From Myxococcales bacterium (lineage in GTDB: Bacteria > Myxococcota_A > Polyangia > Polyangiales > Polyangiaceae): DNA of 64,000 bases. Below the pieces are notes generated by a model that was not told the origin of the DNA, did no database searches, and worked only from the letters and a program-made list of their open reading frames with translations. The stretch lies in NCBI GenBank assembly GCA_016212965.1, contig JACRDA010000280.1:1-64000 (forward strand). The letters are read 5' to 3'. The position numbers and the translations under genes are program-made. Below are positions 42,001 to 51,820 of this stretch, in pieces; within the stretch, counting starts at the first letter, position 1, and each line of letters starts with the position of its first letter.

Positions 42001-42633
42001 GGACCCTTCGTGCGCGCGTCGATCTCGGACAAGACCTTCGGCGAGACGGCCGCGCTGCCGGCGGGCGCGCTCGCGAACCTGCTGCTCGACGTGCAGACGG
42101 CCTCGTGGTTCGGGGTCGACCGGGTCGAGGTGTACCTCAATGGCGAGATGATCCGGCTCATCCTGCCCGCCGCCCCGACCGAGGCCGTCTACGACGTGTA
42201 CGGGCAGATCCACTTCCCGGTGCCGGCGCGCGACAGCTGGGTCGTCGTCATCGCGATGGGCTTGAAGGACGAGAACCTCATGAGCCCGGTCTCGGTCGAC
42301 ATCCCCTTCGGCGAGGTGCAGCTCTCGAAGGTCGCGAGCGAGGCCTTCGGGCACGTGCCCGCCGTGAGCGCGCTCTTCAGCGCCGCCCCGAGCGTCCCCG
42401 ACTGGTCGCCGACCATCCCCTACGCCGTCACGAACCCCATCTTCATCGACACGGATGGCAACGGCGTCTACGACGCGCCGCTGCCCTACCCCGAGTTCTG
42501 CTCGCGACCGTGCGACCCTGCGACCCCGACCGTGGGCTGCCCGAGCGGGCAGACCTGCCTCGAGCAGGGCGTGTGCGGGTTGCCCATCAGCGGCAAATGC
42601 ATCCGCCGCGCGGCGCTGCCGATGCACGAGTGA
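39019..42633 (+). CDS. Very large PHP-domain (CehA/McbA-like) lipoprotein
   Basis: The protein is 1204 aa. A long basic N-terminus precedes the hydrophobic VALGLVLAALGASTC lipobox-like segment. Residues ~45-620 are beta-rich, with an inserted Cys cluster at ~219-247 (CPDVLSCPPCPYG...GCQICEC) resembling an antistasin-type motif. The PHP metal-dependent phosphoesterase-like domain begins at ~635 with SADLHLHST, STDHDVH and later QIGSSDGHDAM. A second Cys-rich EGF-like cluster closes the protein (CSRPCDP...CPSGQTC...CGLPISGKC). CehA/McbA relatives hydrolyse phosphoesters or aryl esters. It is expected on the outer surface or in the periplasm. Confidence 0.85.
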   Translation: MCREPEDARAPTPRAPRTARTPRRRPLVALGLVLAALGASTCTDESGLLRAKLIEHRAELVGGPVAMADLGDFVIENDLMRAAIRGSVDSPAPGVFGGSLVDLDVRRRRLDTAGGLGHDRFVETFPLANLLVPEPEAAEVRVLADGSDGETAAIRVAGEGSYLFQALGVLRSKQPVLDLLFPNVRTHIFFTTDYILHPGERHLTVRTELRLDESPPPACPDVLSCPPCPYGLAQDDTGCQICECSELLTLDPYTGPANVFGGILGDSPDDPGATRRAGVVAGDFVFFGNQNDVFAPGPGFDEDAAVQGAKNASRNTFLEPLVFDFVAAAGGDVSYGYFAPTPAGAAPTLVNVPLFASAATAFLTGGTSCLFDTVDDVSCDRNRAFVYERYLVVGEGDVASITEEIYRVRGTPTGRLAGHALWDATGEAAPNAHLYLLADPEPGTDWTSLDAVVRRNLETRGDAGVVNALDADRGLDPEEDGDFGTELPAGDYVLVAHDADKVVLSRPYPLHVAVGAETVVVARLPTPARVRYRITDEQGALLPGKLGFTALDDAGRPLEGDGTRRPYLGQGRLGNGLRAQGLSATGEGELAIEPGRYRIAVSHGPEHGRYVLDDVTLAPGALLSVDAVVPRELDTTGWMSADLHLHSTPSFDSGMPIERRVTTIAAEGVDFAVSTDHDVHTDYGPAIRALGLEPRLAHAVGAEVTTLEQGHFIGFPLVYDALTVPTHGAHDWTCEGAGAILAGIRATGDGIEPFTVNPHPRDGFFGYIDQLGVDPYTMRRAPSLLEEENPVFRTASCDMDGMEAMGAKRFDLQRTPTVAEVVDYNRCLGRIDAATSIDELTVACPELGPGLLAPCALDELYARCRDRNRTRLASLMTRRILERTPEEQHADWAWPLTAKDSQPYCDLAALGGQPVPAATRDFPCAYRAGQVDDYFRYLEHGLVLTQIGSSDGHDAMKEPGYPRTFFKSPTDDPRALAVEDAVTALRAGNAFATYGPFVRASISDKTFGETAALPAGALANLLLDVQTASWFGVDRVEVYLNGEMIRLILPAAPTEAVYDVYGQIHFPVPARDSWVVVIAMGLKDENLMSPVSVDIPFGEVQLSKVASEAFGHVPAVSALFSAAPSVPDWSPTIPYAVTNPIFIDTDGNGVYDAPLPYPEFCSRPCDPATPTVGCPSGQTCLEQGVCGLPISGKCIRRAALPMHE

Positions 42634-42674
42634 GGCGCGAGCGACACGAGTGCCTGGTCTTCCCGGACACGGGC

Positions 42675-42970
42675 GGCGGGCCGGGATGACGCGCTCATCT
42701 CCGGCGCTGGTTCCCCTCGCGGGAACTGCGGACGGGGATGGCTCCGCGCCGCGAGCCTCATCCCCGGCGCCAGTTCCCCTGGCGGGAACTGCGGGCCGGG
42801 ATGACGCGCTCATCTCCAGCGCTGGTTCCCCTCGCGGGAACTGCGGACGGGGATGGCTCCGCGCCGCGAGCCTCATCCCCGGCGCCAGTTCCCCTGGCGG
42901 GAACTGCGGGCCGGGATGACGCGCTCATCTCCGGCGCTGGCTCCCCTCGCGGGAACTGCGGGCCGGGATG
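42675..42970. repeat. 115-bp tandem repeat array with internal hairpins
   Basis: Units begin at ~42681, 42796 and 42911 (period 115 bp, about 2.5 copies, nearly identical). Each unit contains two half-copies of GTTCCC-CTSGC-GGGAAC, giving five stem-loops: 42710-42726, 42773-42789, 42825-42841, 42888-42904 and 42940-42956 (last with one mismatch). Flanks alternate GCGGACGGGGATGGC and GCGGGCCGGGATGAC. The region is non-coding. It fills much of the gap 42634-43091, where no gene is visible. Confidence 0.9.
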
Positions 42971-43091
42971 AGGCGGCGGCGCGGTGGGCAGGGCGGCTGG
43001 AGAGGCCCCGGGTCCGCGGCAGGCGGCAGGCTCACGGCGTAGACCGCGGCGGGTCGGCGCGGGTCGCGTGCGAGGGGCCTGCCGTCCCTAC

Positions 43092-43400
43092 TCACGGGGC
43101 CGTGGGAGCACCCGCCTCGTCGCGGCTCGTCTGCAGGATGGCGCGGAACACGGCGAGGACGAGCTCGGGGGGCACGCCGTGCTCGGCGCCGCGCTCGAGG
43201 CGATCGGCGATGAGCGCGGCCTCGCGCACCGGATCGTAGAGGGGCAGCCCCTCGCGGCGCTTCAGGGCGAAGAGCTCGCGCACGCGCGCGCGCCGCTCGG
43301 CGAGCAGATCGACGAGCGCGTGATCGAGCACGTCGAGCGAGGCGCGCAGGGAGGCAAGGGTCGGAGGAGCAGCAGCGTCGGAGTCGGAGTCGCGCGACAT
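43092..43400 (-). CDS. Chorismate mutase (AroQ class)
   Basis: The protein is 102 aa, typical for a stand-alone AroQ. It has the layout LRASLDVLDHALVDLLAERR, an active-site Arg region (ARVRELFALKRREGLPLYDP), VREAALIADRLE, and FRAILQTSRDEAG at the end. GGAGG precedes the ATG. It converts chorismate to prephenate in the Phe/Tyr pathway. No other aromatic gene is adjacent. It is divergent from the U32 peptidase gene, which begins 139 bp away. Confidence 0.85.
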   Translation of the reverse strand: MSRDSDSDAAAPPTLASLRASLDVLDHALVDLLAERRARVRELFALKRREGLPLYDPVREAALIADRLERGAEHGVPPELVLAVFRAILQTSRDEAGAPTAP

Positions 43401-43539
43401 GGGGGCCTCCGCAGACAGACTCCCACGGAGCCCCGGGGGGTGGTCAACTCGCAAAGCGCCCGGGTCACCCGCTCGGCGTGAGCGCGGAGAGCCGGGTCGC
43501 CCGCCGGGCCGGCGCGCGGGTGCTATCCTCCGCGCGCTC

Positions 43540-46119
43540 ATGCTGGCGAACGACCCAGGCCCGGTGGCGACGACGCGCGCTCGGCACAGGCCCGAGGTGC
43601 TCGCCCCCGCGGGCGATCTCGAGGCGCTGCGGGCCGCGGTGCGGGCCGGGGCCGACGCCGTGTACTTCGGCCTGGCGGGCTTCAACGCGCGCGCCCGGGC
43701 GCAGAACTTCGACCGGGGCGAGCTCCGGGCCACGCTCGCCGAGCTCCACGCGCACGGCGTGCGCGGGCACGTCGCCTTGAACACGCTCGTGTTCGACGAC
43801 GAGCTCGTCGCGGTCGAGGCCGCGGCGCGGGCCTGCGCAGACGCCGGGGCCGACGCCGTCATCGTCCAGGATCTCGGGGTCCTCGGGCTGCTGCGGGCGG
43901 TCGCGCCCGAGCTGCCCGTCCACGCCTCGACGCAGATGACGTGCACCGACGCCGGCGCGGTCGCGCTCGCGGGCGCACTCGGGGCGCGCCGGGTCATCCT
44001 GCCGCGCGAGCTCTCGCTCGCCGAGATCGGCGCCATCCGGCGCGCGTGCGGGCTCGAGCTCGAGGTGTTCGTGCACGGCGCGCTCTGCGTCGCGTACTCG
44101 GGCCAGTGCCTGACGAGCGAGGCCATCGGCGGCCGGAGCGCGAACCGCGGCGCGTGCGCGCAGGCGTGTCGCCTGCCCTACGAGCTCTACGTCGACGGCG
44201 TGCGCCGCGAGCTCGGCGAGCGGGCGTATCTGCTCTCGCCGCAAGATCTCGAGGCCGCGGCACTCGTGCCCGAGCTCGCGGAGCTCGGGGTCGCGTCGCT
44301 CAAGATCGAGGGCCGCCTGAAGGGCCCGGCGTACGTCGCCGCGACGACGCGCCTCTACCGCGCGGCCGTCGACGCGTGGAGCGAGACGCCGGGCACGCCC
44401 GCGCTCGAGGCCCTGCGCACGAGCACGCCCGCGCTCGAGGCCCTGCGCACGAGCGCGCTCCAGATGTACTCGCGCGGCTCGGGGCGCGGGTTCCTCGAGG
44501 GCGTCGATCACGGCCGGCTCGTCGAGGGCCGCGCGTGCGATCACCGCGGCCTCGAGCTCGGCACCTCGGGCGCGAGCGTGCGCGCGCACGGTCGCACGCT
44601 CCTCGCGGTCGCGCTCGCGGCACCGGTCGCGCGCGGCGACGGCGTGCTCGTCGAGGGCGGACTCGCGGGCGCGGGCGAGCTCGGCGGGCGCGTGTGGGCG
44701 CTCTTCGAGGGCGCGCGCGGGGTCGGGAGCAACGAGCCCGGCCGCGCGGTCGAGCGCGCCGAGGCCGGGCGCGAGGTGCTCCTGTGGCTCGGCCCGGAGC
44801 GCGACCTCGCGGGCGCGGTCTCCGGGCGGCGCGTGTGGAAGACCGACGATCCGGCGGCCGAGAAGGCCGTGCTCGCGACGGTCGGGCAGGCGCCGCGGCG
44901 CGTGCGCCTCGATCTCGGCGTGTCGGGCGCGCTCGGGGAGCCCGCGCGCATCGAGGCGCGGGCCGCGACGGGCGCCCGCGCGCAGGTCACCTGCGAGACG
45001 CCGACCGAGCGCGCGCGCCACGACGGCGGCATCGTGAGCGTGCTCCGCGAGAAGCTCGGCGGCCTCGGGGACACGCCCTTCGAGCTCGGCGCGCTCGAGG
45101 TGAGCCTGCCCGCGGGCGCGTGGATCGCGCCCGGGGCCCTGAAGCGCGCGCGCCGGGCGCTCGTCGCCGCGCTTCTCGCCGCCGCCGAGGTGCGCCACCC
45201 GACCACGGCCGAGACCGCGGCGGAGCTCGTCGCCCGGGCGCTGCCGCCCGCCGACCGCCCGCCGCCGCCCGGGGGCCTCTTCGTGCTCTGCCGCACGCTC
45301 GAGCAGGCGCTCGCCGCCGTCGAGGCCGGCGCGGACGGCGTCGGGCTCGATTTCCTCGAGCTCACGGGCACCGGCAAGGCCGTCGCGGCCCTGCGCGCGC
45401 GCGGGCCCGTCCACGTCACGCTCGCGCCGCCGCGCATCCGCAAGCCGGGCGAGGAGAAGATCGACCGCTACCTCCGGGACCTCGCGCCCGAGGCCCTGCT
45501 CGTGCGCGGGCTCGGCGCGCTCCACGACGCGGCCCGGCAGGAGCTGCCCGGCGTCCTTCACATCGGCGACGCCTCGCTCAACGTCACGAACCGGCTCGCC
45601 GCCGCGGAGGTCCTCGGGCGCGGCCTCTCGGCTTTCACGCCCGCCTTCGATCTCGACGCGACGCAGCTCGCGGCCCTGCTCGGCACGCCCTTCGGCCCGT
45701 GGGCCGAGCTCGTCGTGCACCACCCGGTGCCGCTCTTTCACATGGAGCACTGCGTGATGGCGGCCCTGCTCTCGGACGGCAAGGACCACCGCGACTGCGG
45801 CCGCCCCTGCGACCGGCACCAGGTGTCGCTGCGCGATCGGGCGGGGATGGTGCACCCGGTCGAGGCCGACGTCGGCTGCCGCAACACGGTCTTCCACGCG
45901 GCGGCGCAGAGCGCGGCCGGCTCCGTCCCGGGCGCGCGGGCGTCGGGCGTGCGCCGCTTTCGCATCGAGCTCGTGCGCGAGCCCGCCGCCGAGGTCGCGC
46001 GCCTCGTCGCCACCTATCGCCGCCTGCTCGCCGGCGCGCTCGGACCGGCCGAGGTGTTCCGCACGCTCGGGACGGAGAGCGGCTACGGGATCGTCCGGGG
46101 CTCCTTGCGCGTGCTGTGA
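43540..46119 (+). CDS. U32-family peptidase/collagenase-like protein with DUF3656 (RlhA-like)
   Basis: The protein is 859 aa. The U32 core spans ~20-330: EVLAPAGDLEALRAAV, GADAVYFGL, FVHGALCVAYSGQC, NRGACAQACR, and SLKIEGRLKGPAYVA. DUF3656-type and C-terminal segments include a second Cys cluster (CVMAALLSDGKDHRDCGRPCD, VGCRN). E. coli RlhA of this family hydroxylates C2501 of 23S rRNA, so a tRNA/rRNA-modification role is as likely as proteolysis. A 30-bp perfect tandem duplication (44395-44454) adds TPALEALRTS inside the core. A TATCCT box lies ten bases before the ATG. Confidence 0.9.
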   Translation: MLANDPGPVATTRARHRPEVLAPAGDLEALRAAVRAGADAVYFGLAGFNARARAQNFDRGELRATLAELHAHGVRGHVALNTLVFDDELVAVEAAARACADAGADAVIVQDLGVLGLLRAVAPELPVHASTQMTCTDAGAVALAGALGARRVILPRELSLAEIGAIRRACGLELEVFVHGALCVAYSGQCLTSEAIGGRSANRGACAQACRLPYELYVDGVRRELGERAYLLSPQDLEAAALVPELAELGVASLKIEGRLKGPAYVAATTRLYRAAVDAWSETPGTPALEALRTSTPALEALRTSALQMYSRGSGRGFLEGVDHGRLVEGRACDHRGLELGTSGASVRAHGRTLLAVALAAPVARGDGVLVEGGLAGAGELGGRVWALFEGARGVGSNEPGRAVERAEAGREVLLWLGPERDLAGAVSGRRVWKTDDPAAEKAVLATVGQAPRRVRLDLGVSGALGEPARIEARAATGARAQVTCETPTERARHDGGIVSVLREKLGGLGDTPFELGALEVSLPAGAWIAPGALKRARRALVAALLAAAEVRHPTTAETAAELVARALPPADRPPPPGGLFVLCRTLEQALAAVEAGADGVGLDFLELTGTGKAVAALRARGPVHVTLAPPRIRKPGEEKIDRYLRDLAPEALLVRGLGALHDAARQELPGVLHIGDASLNVTNRLAAAEVLGRGLSAFTPAFDLDATQLAALLGTPFGPWAELVVHHPVPLFHMEHCVMAALLSDGKDHRDCGRPCDRHQVSLRDRAGMVHPVEADVGCRNTVFHAAAQSAAGSVPGARASGVRRFRIELVREPAAEVARLVATYRRLLAGALGPAEVFRTLGTESGYGIVRGSLRVL
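44395..44454 (+). repeat. 30-bp perfect tandem duplication inside the U32 gene
   Basis: Two identical 30-base units (44395-44424 and 44425-44454) encode TPALEALRTS twice, in frame, just before QMYSRGSGRGF. It looks recent, since the copies do not differ. Confidence 0.95.
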
Positions 46120-46137
46120 TGCGCGAGCGCGCCGCCG

Positions 46138-46809
46138 CTACCGCGCGCGGACGGCGAGCCAGAGCGTGTGGCGCCCTCGACCCGAGGCGCCCTTCGGGAC
46201 GCGCTCGGTGCGGGCGCGCAGGCCGCCGCGCACGAGGCGCGCGGTGAACGCGGCGTCGTCCGAGACGGACCACACGGCGAGGACGCCGCCCGGGCGCAGG
46301 GCGCGCGCCACCCGGGCGATCCCGGCCGCGTCGTAGAGCCCGCGGTTCGAGCGCGCCGTGAGCGCCGCCGGGCCGTTGTCGACGTCGAGCAGGACCGCGT
46401 CGTAGGTGCCGTCGGCCTCGCGGAGGACGGTCCCCACGTCGCGCTCGAGCACCGTCACGCGCGGGTCGTCGAGCGGGCGGCCGGCGAGGTGCGCGAGCGG
46501 GCCGCGGTTCCAGGCGACGACCGCCGGCACGAGCTCCGCGACGTCGACGCGCGCGTCCGGGGGCGAGGTGTCGAGCGCCGCCCGCAGCGTGAAGCCCATA
46601 CCGAGCCCGCCGACGAGCACGCGCGGGGCGCGAGCCGAGGCGACGCCCGCGCAGCCGCGGACGCCGAGGGCGACCTCGGAGGCCGAGCGCGTGCTGCCCA
46701 TGAGGGACTGGCCGTCGACGCGGATGGCGTACTCGTCGGCGCGTTGCCAGAGCGAGAGCTCGCGGCCGCCCGGCTCGCGGGCCGTGTCGAGCTTCTTCCA
46801 GGGGAGCAT
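46138..46809 (-). CDS. Spermidine-synthase-like SAM-binding protein
   Basis: The protein is 223 aa from ATG 46809 (MLPWKKLD, the usual family start); an ATG at 46860 with GAGG upstream is an alternative (240 aa). The Rossmann fold has VLVGGLGMGFTLRAAL, an acidic end of the second strand (DVAELVPAVVAWNRG), TVLERDVG, and YDAVLLDVDNGP in place of the polyamine-synthase DxxD region. The C-terminal strands read GGVLAVWSVSDDAAF. Stand-alone short relatives may be aminopropyltransferases or methyltransferases. The gene is convergent with the U32 gene (18 bp). Confidence 0.75.
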   Translation of the reverse strand: MLPWKKLDTAREPGGRELSLWQRADEYAIRVDGQSLMGSTRSASEVALGVRGCAGVASARAPRVLVGGLGMGFTLRAALDTSPPDARVDVAELVPAVVAWNRGPLAHLAGRPLDDPRVTVLERDVGTVLREADGTYDAVLLDVDNGPAALTARSNRGLYDAAGIARVARALRPGGVLAVWSVSDDAAFTARLVRGGLRARTERVPKGASGRGRHTLWLAVRAR

Positions 46810-46951
46810 GGCGGCTCGCGTTCGATCCCGCTGCGGCGCGGCGAGCTTCGGCGGCACCATCTCGCATCCTCGCGCCTCCGGCGTCAAACCGGCGGCGCGA
46901 GTTTTTCTATGGCGCTGGCCGGTCGCGCCCAGGCATCATGTCAAGCTCACG

Positions 46952-48118
46952 ATGGTGACAAGACTTGACGCTCGTCAATTGCGACCCGGCAGGACCGTGT
47001 TGCTGGGTGTCGTGGCGATCGGCTCGGCCGCGGCCTTCCGCTGCCCCGGGCCGGATCCGCAGGCGGGTCCGATCGGACCGGGCGGCGCCGGCGGCGCGGG
47101 CGCCTCGACCGCGAGCGGCGGCTCCGCCGGCCACGGCGCGACCGGCGGCACGGGCGGCTCGACCTCGAGCGGTGGCTCCGGCTCCGGCCTCACCGGCGGG
47201 ACCGGTGGCTTCGGGGGCTCGATCTCGAGCGGCGGCTTCGGCGGCGCCGGCCTGACCGGCGGGACGGGCGGCTCGATCTCGAGCGGCGGCTTCGGCGGCC
47301 TGCCGGGCCTCGGCGGCGCGGGCGGCTCGATCTCGAGCGGCGGCTTCGGCGGCCTGCCGGGCCTCGGTGGCGCGGGCGGCTCGATCTCGAGCGGCGGCTC
47401 CGGCGGCCTGCCGGGCCTCGGCGGCGCGGGCGGTGGCTGCGCCGGCACCCTCTGCGGCGGCACCTGCGTCGACGTCGCGACGGATCTCGAGCACTGCGGC
47501 GGGTGCTTCCGGCCGTGCTCCCCCTTCCAGACCGACGTCTTGCAGTGCAGCGGCGGCCTCTGCGACTCGACCTGCACGCCCGGCTTCGCGAACCTCTCGC
47601 TTCCCGCTGCACCCCAGCCCGACGACGGCTGCGAGGCGGTCGCCAAGCGCGTGTTCGTCACCTCCACGAGCCCTCTCGCGAGCTTCAACGGCACCTCCGG
47701 CGCCGATGCCTTCTGCCAGAGCGCCGCCAACCAGGTGCCGCTCGGTGGCACCTGGCGCGCCTGGGTGAGCGACAGCGGGAGCTCCCCGGCGAGCCGCTTC
47801 GTGCCGTCCCCCTCGCCCTACGTGCTGCTCGACGGGACGCCCGTCGCGTCCAACTGGCTCGCCCTCCTCGGCGGCACGCTGCAGAACGGCATCGACCTCG
47901 ACGAGCACGCCCTGCTCGTGTCGAACGTCGAGGTGTGGACCGGCACGACCGTGAACGGCGACGGCGACGGATCGAGCTACTGCGTCGACTGGACCTCGAC
48001 CTCGGCCGCGATCACGACCGTGGTCGGGCTGACGGGCAGGAGCGACTTCGGCTGGTCCGAGGTCTACCCGCAGTGGTGCGATCGCACCGGCCTGCGCCTC
48101 TATTGCTTCGAGCAATGA
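46952..48118 (+). CDS. Surface protein with Gly-rich repeats and DUF1554-like domain
   Basis: The protein is 388 aa. A hydrophobic segment (VLLGVVAIGSAAAF) before a Cys suggests a signal peptide. Residues ~30-165 are Gly/Ser repeats from four 54-bp units (SISSGGFGGLPGLGGAGG). A Cys-rich knot follows (CAGTLCGGTCVD, HCGGCFRPC, CSGGLCDSTC). The C-terminal ~150 residues resemble the DUF1554/C-type-lectin-like domain: VFVTSTSPLASFNGTSGADA, FCQSAANQ, WRAWVSDS, YCVDWTS. It is probably an exposed adhesin-like protein. The next gene, a kinase, begins 7 bp downstream. Confidence 0.75.
   Translation: MVTRLDARQLRPGRTVLLGVVAIGSAAAFRCPGPDPQAGPIGPGGAGGAGASTASGGSAGHGATGGTGGSTSSGGSGSGLTGGTGGFGGSISSGGFGGAGLTGGTGGSISSGGFGGLPGLGGAGGSISSGGFGGLPGLGGAGGSISSGGSGGLPGLGGAGGGCAGTLCGGTCVDVATDLEHCGGCFRPCSPFQTDVLQCSGGLCDSTCTPGFANLSLPAAPQPDDGCEAVAKRVFVTSTSPLASFNGTSGADAFCQSAANQVPLGGTWRAWVSDSGSSPASRFVPSPSPYVLLDGTPVASNWLALLGGTLQNGIDLDEHALLVSNVEVWTGTTVNGDGDGSSYCVDWTSTSAAITTVVGLTGRSDFGWSEVYPQWCDRTGLRLYCFEQ
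47218..47433 (+). repeat. 54-bp tandem repeats in coding sequence
   Basis: CTCGATCTCGAGCGGCGG-type units start at 47218, 47272, 47326 and 47380 (period 54). The copies are nearly identical and stay in frame, lengthening the Gly-rich linker of the DUF1554-like protein. Confidence 0.9.
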
Positions 48119-48125
48119 ACCGACG

Positions 48126-50797
<2,672 letters not shown>

Positions 50798-50801
<4 letters not shown>

Positions 50802-51808
50802 GAGCCGCATCCGCCGTCGCACTCGCGTGCGCGTGCGCGGGCCTGCTCGCCGCGAGCACGCTCCGCGCCCAGCCGGACGACTTCGCCCGGGCCCATCAGC
50901 TGTTCGAGAACGGCCGGCGCCTCATGCAGGAGCCCGGCAAGCTCGACGAGGCCTGCACGCTGCTCACCGAGAGCTACGGGCTGCGCAAGCGCGGCGACAC
51001 GCTCCTCAACCTCGCGGAGTGCCACCGGCGACAGGGCAAGACCACCACGGCGTGGCGCGAGTTCGACGAGGCCATCCGCTTCGCCGAGGAGGTGGCGTTC
51101 CCCGAGGCGATCGCCGCGGCCAAGGGTCTGCGCGACGAGCTCGCCGTCGATCTCTCGGTGCTCACGATCACGCTCGCGAGCGAGCCGGCGCCGCCGGGGC
51201 TCGCGCTCACGATCGATGGCGAGCCCGTGTCGAACACCTGGCTCGGCCTGCCGCTCCGCCTCGACCCGGGCGTCCACACGGTGACCGCCACCGCGGAGGG
51301 GCACAAGCCCTTCGCGGCGAGCGCCACGCTCGGCCCGAAGGGCGATCGCGTGGCCCTCAAGGTGACACTCGAGAAGCTGCCGCCACCGCCCGCTCCGCCG
51401 AAGCCGCCGCCGCCCGCGCCCCCACCGCCGGAGCCCGAGCCCGTGGCGGCGGACGACGAGGCGCCGGTGTGGGCCTGGGTCACGGGCGGTGCGGGGGTCG
51501 CCCTGCTCGGGCTGTCGATCGGCTTCGGCGTCGACACGAAGAGCGCGGGCGACGAGCTCGACGCGACGTGCGGAGACGAGCGCCTCGCGTGCCCGCGCGA
51601 CTATGACTTCGCGCCCGTGCGCGCGCGCGAAGAGCGCAGCTTCGGCCTGTTCGTGGGCCTCGGCGTCGCGGGCATCGGCGCGCTCGGCGCCGGCATCGCC
51701 GGCGTGGCGCTCGGTCTCGACGGCGGCGACGGCCCCGAGGGGGTCGCCGTGACCCCGTGGGCGTCCCCCGAGGGCGCGGGGCTCGCTGTGCGAGCGCGGT
51801 TGCCCTGA
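50798..51808 (+). CDS. TPR/PEGA-like membrane protein, kinase partner
   Basis: The protein is 336 aa. It has a signal peptide (GLLAASTLRAQP), TPR-like helices (ARAHQLFENGRRLMQE; RGDTLLNLAECHRRQG), a PEGA-type beta domain (LALTIDGEPVSNTWLG...DPGVHTVTATAEGHKPF), a Pro-rich linker and two membrane helices (~228-245, ~283-305) flanking a Cys-containing loop. The layout matches 19894-20907. It is coupled to the kinase by a 4-bp overlap, so the two probably act together at the envelope. It converges on the short vgrG gene 12 bp away. Confidence 0.78.
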
Positions 51809-51820
51809 CCCCGGCTCTGC

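Noticed and set aside
42675-42970. CRISPR array
   Set aside because: The 115-bp period with near-identical whole units leaves no unique spacers, and no cas genes are present.
42698-43239. Small plus-strand ORFs over the repeat array
   Set aside because: They are repetitive Pro/Gly/Arg translations of the 115-bp units and extend antisense into the chorismate mutase gene.
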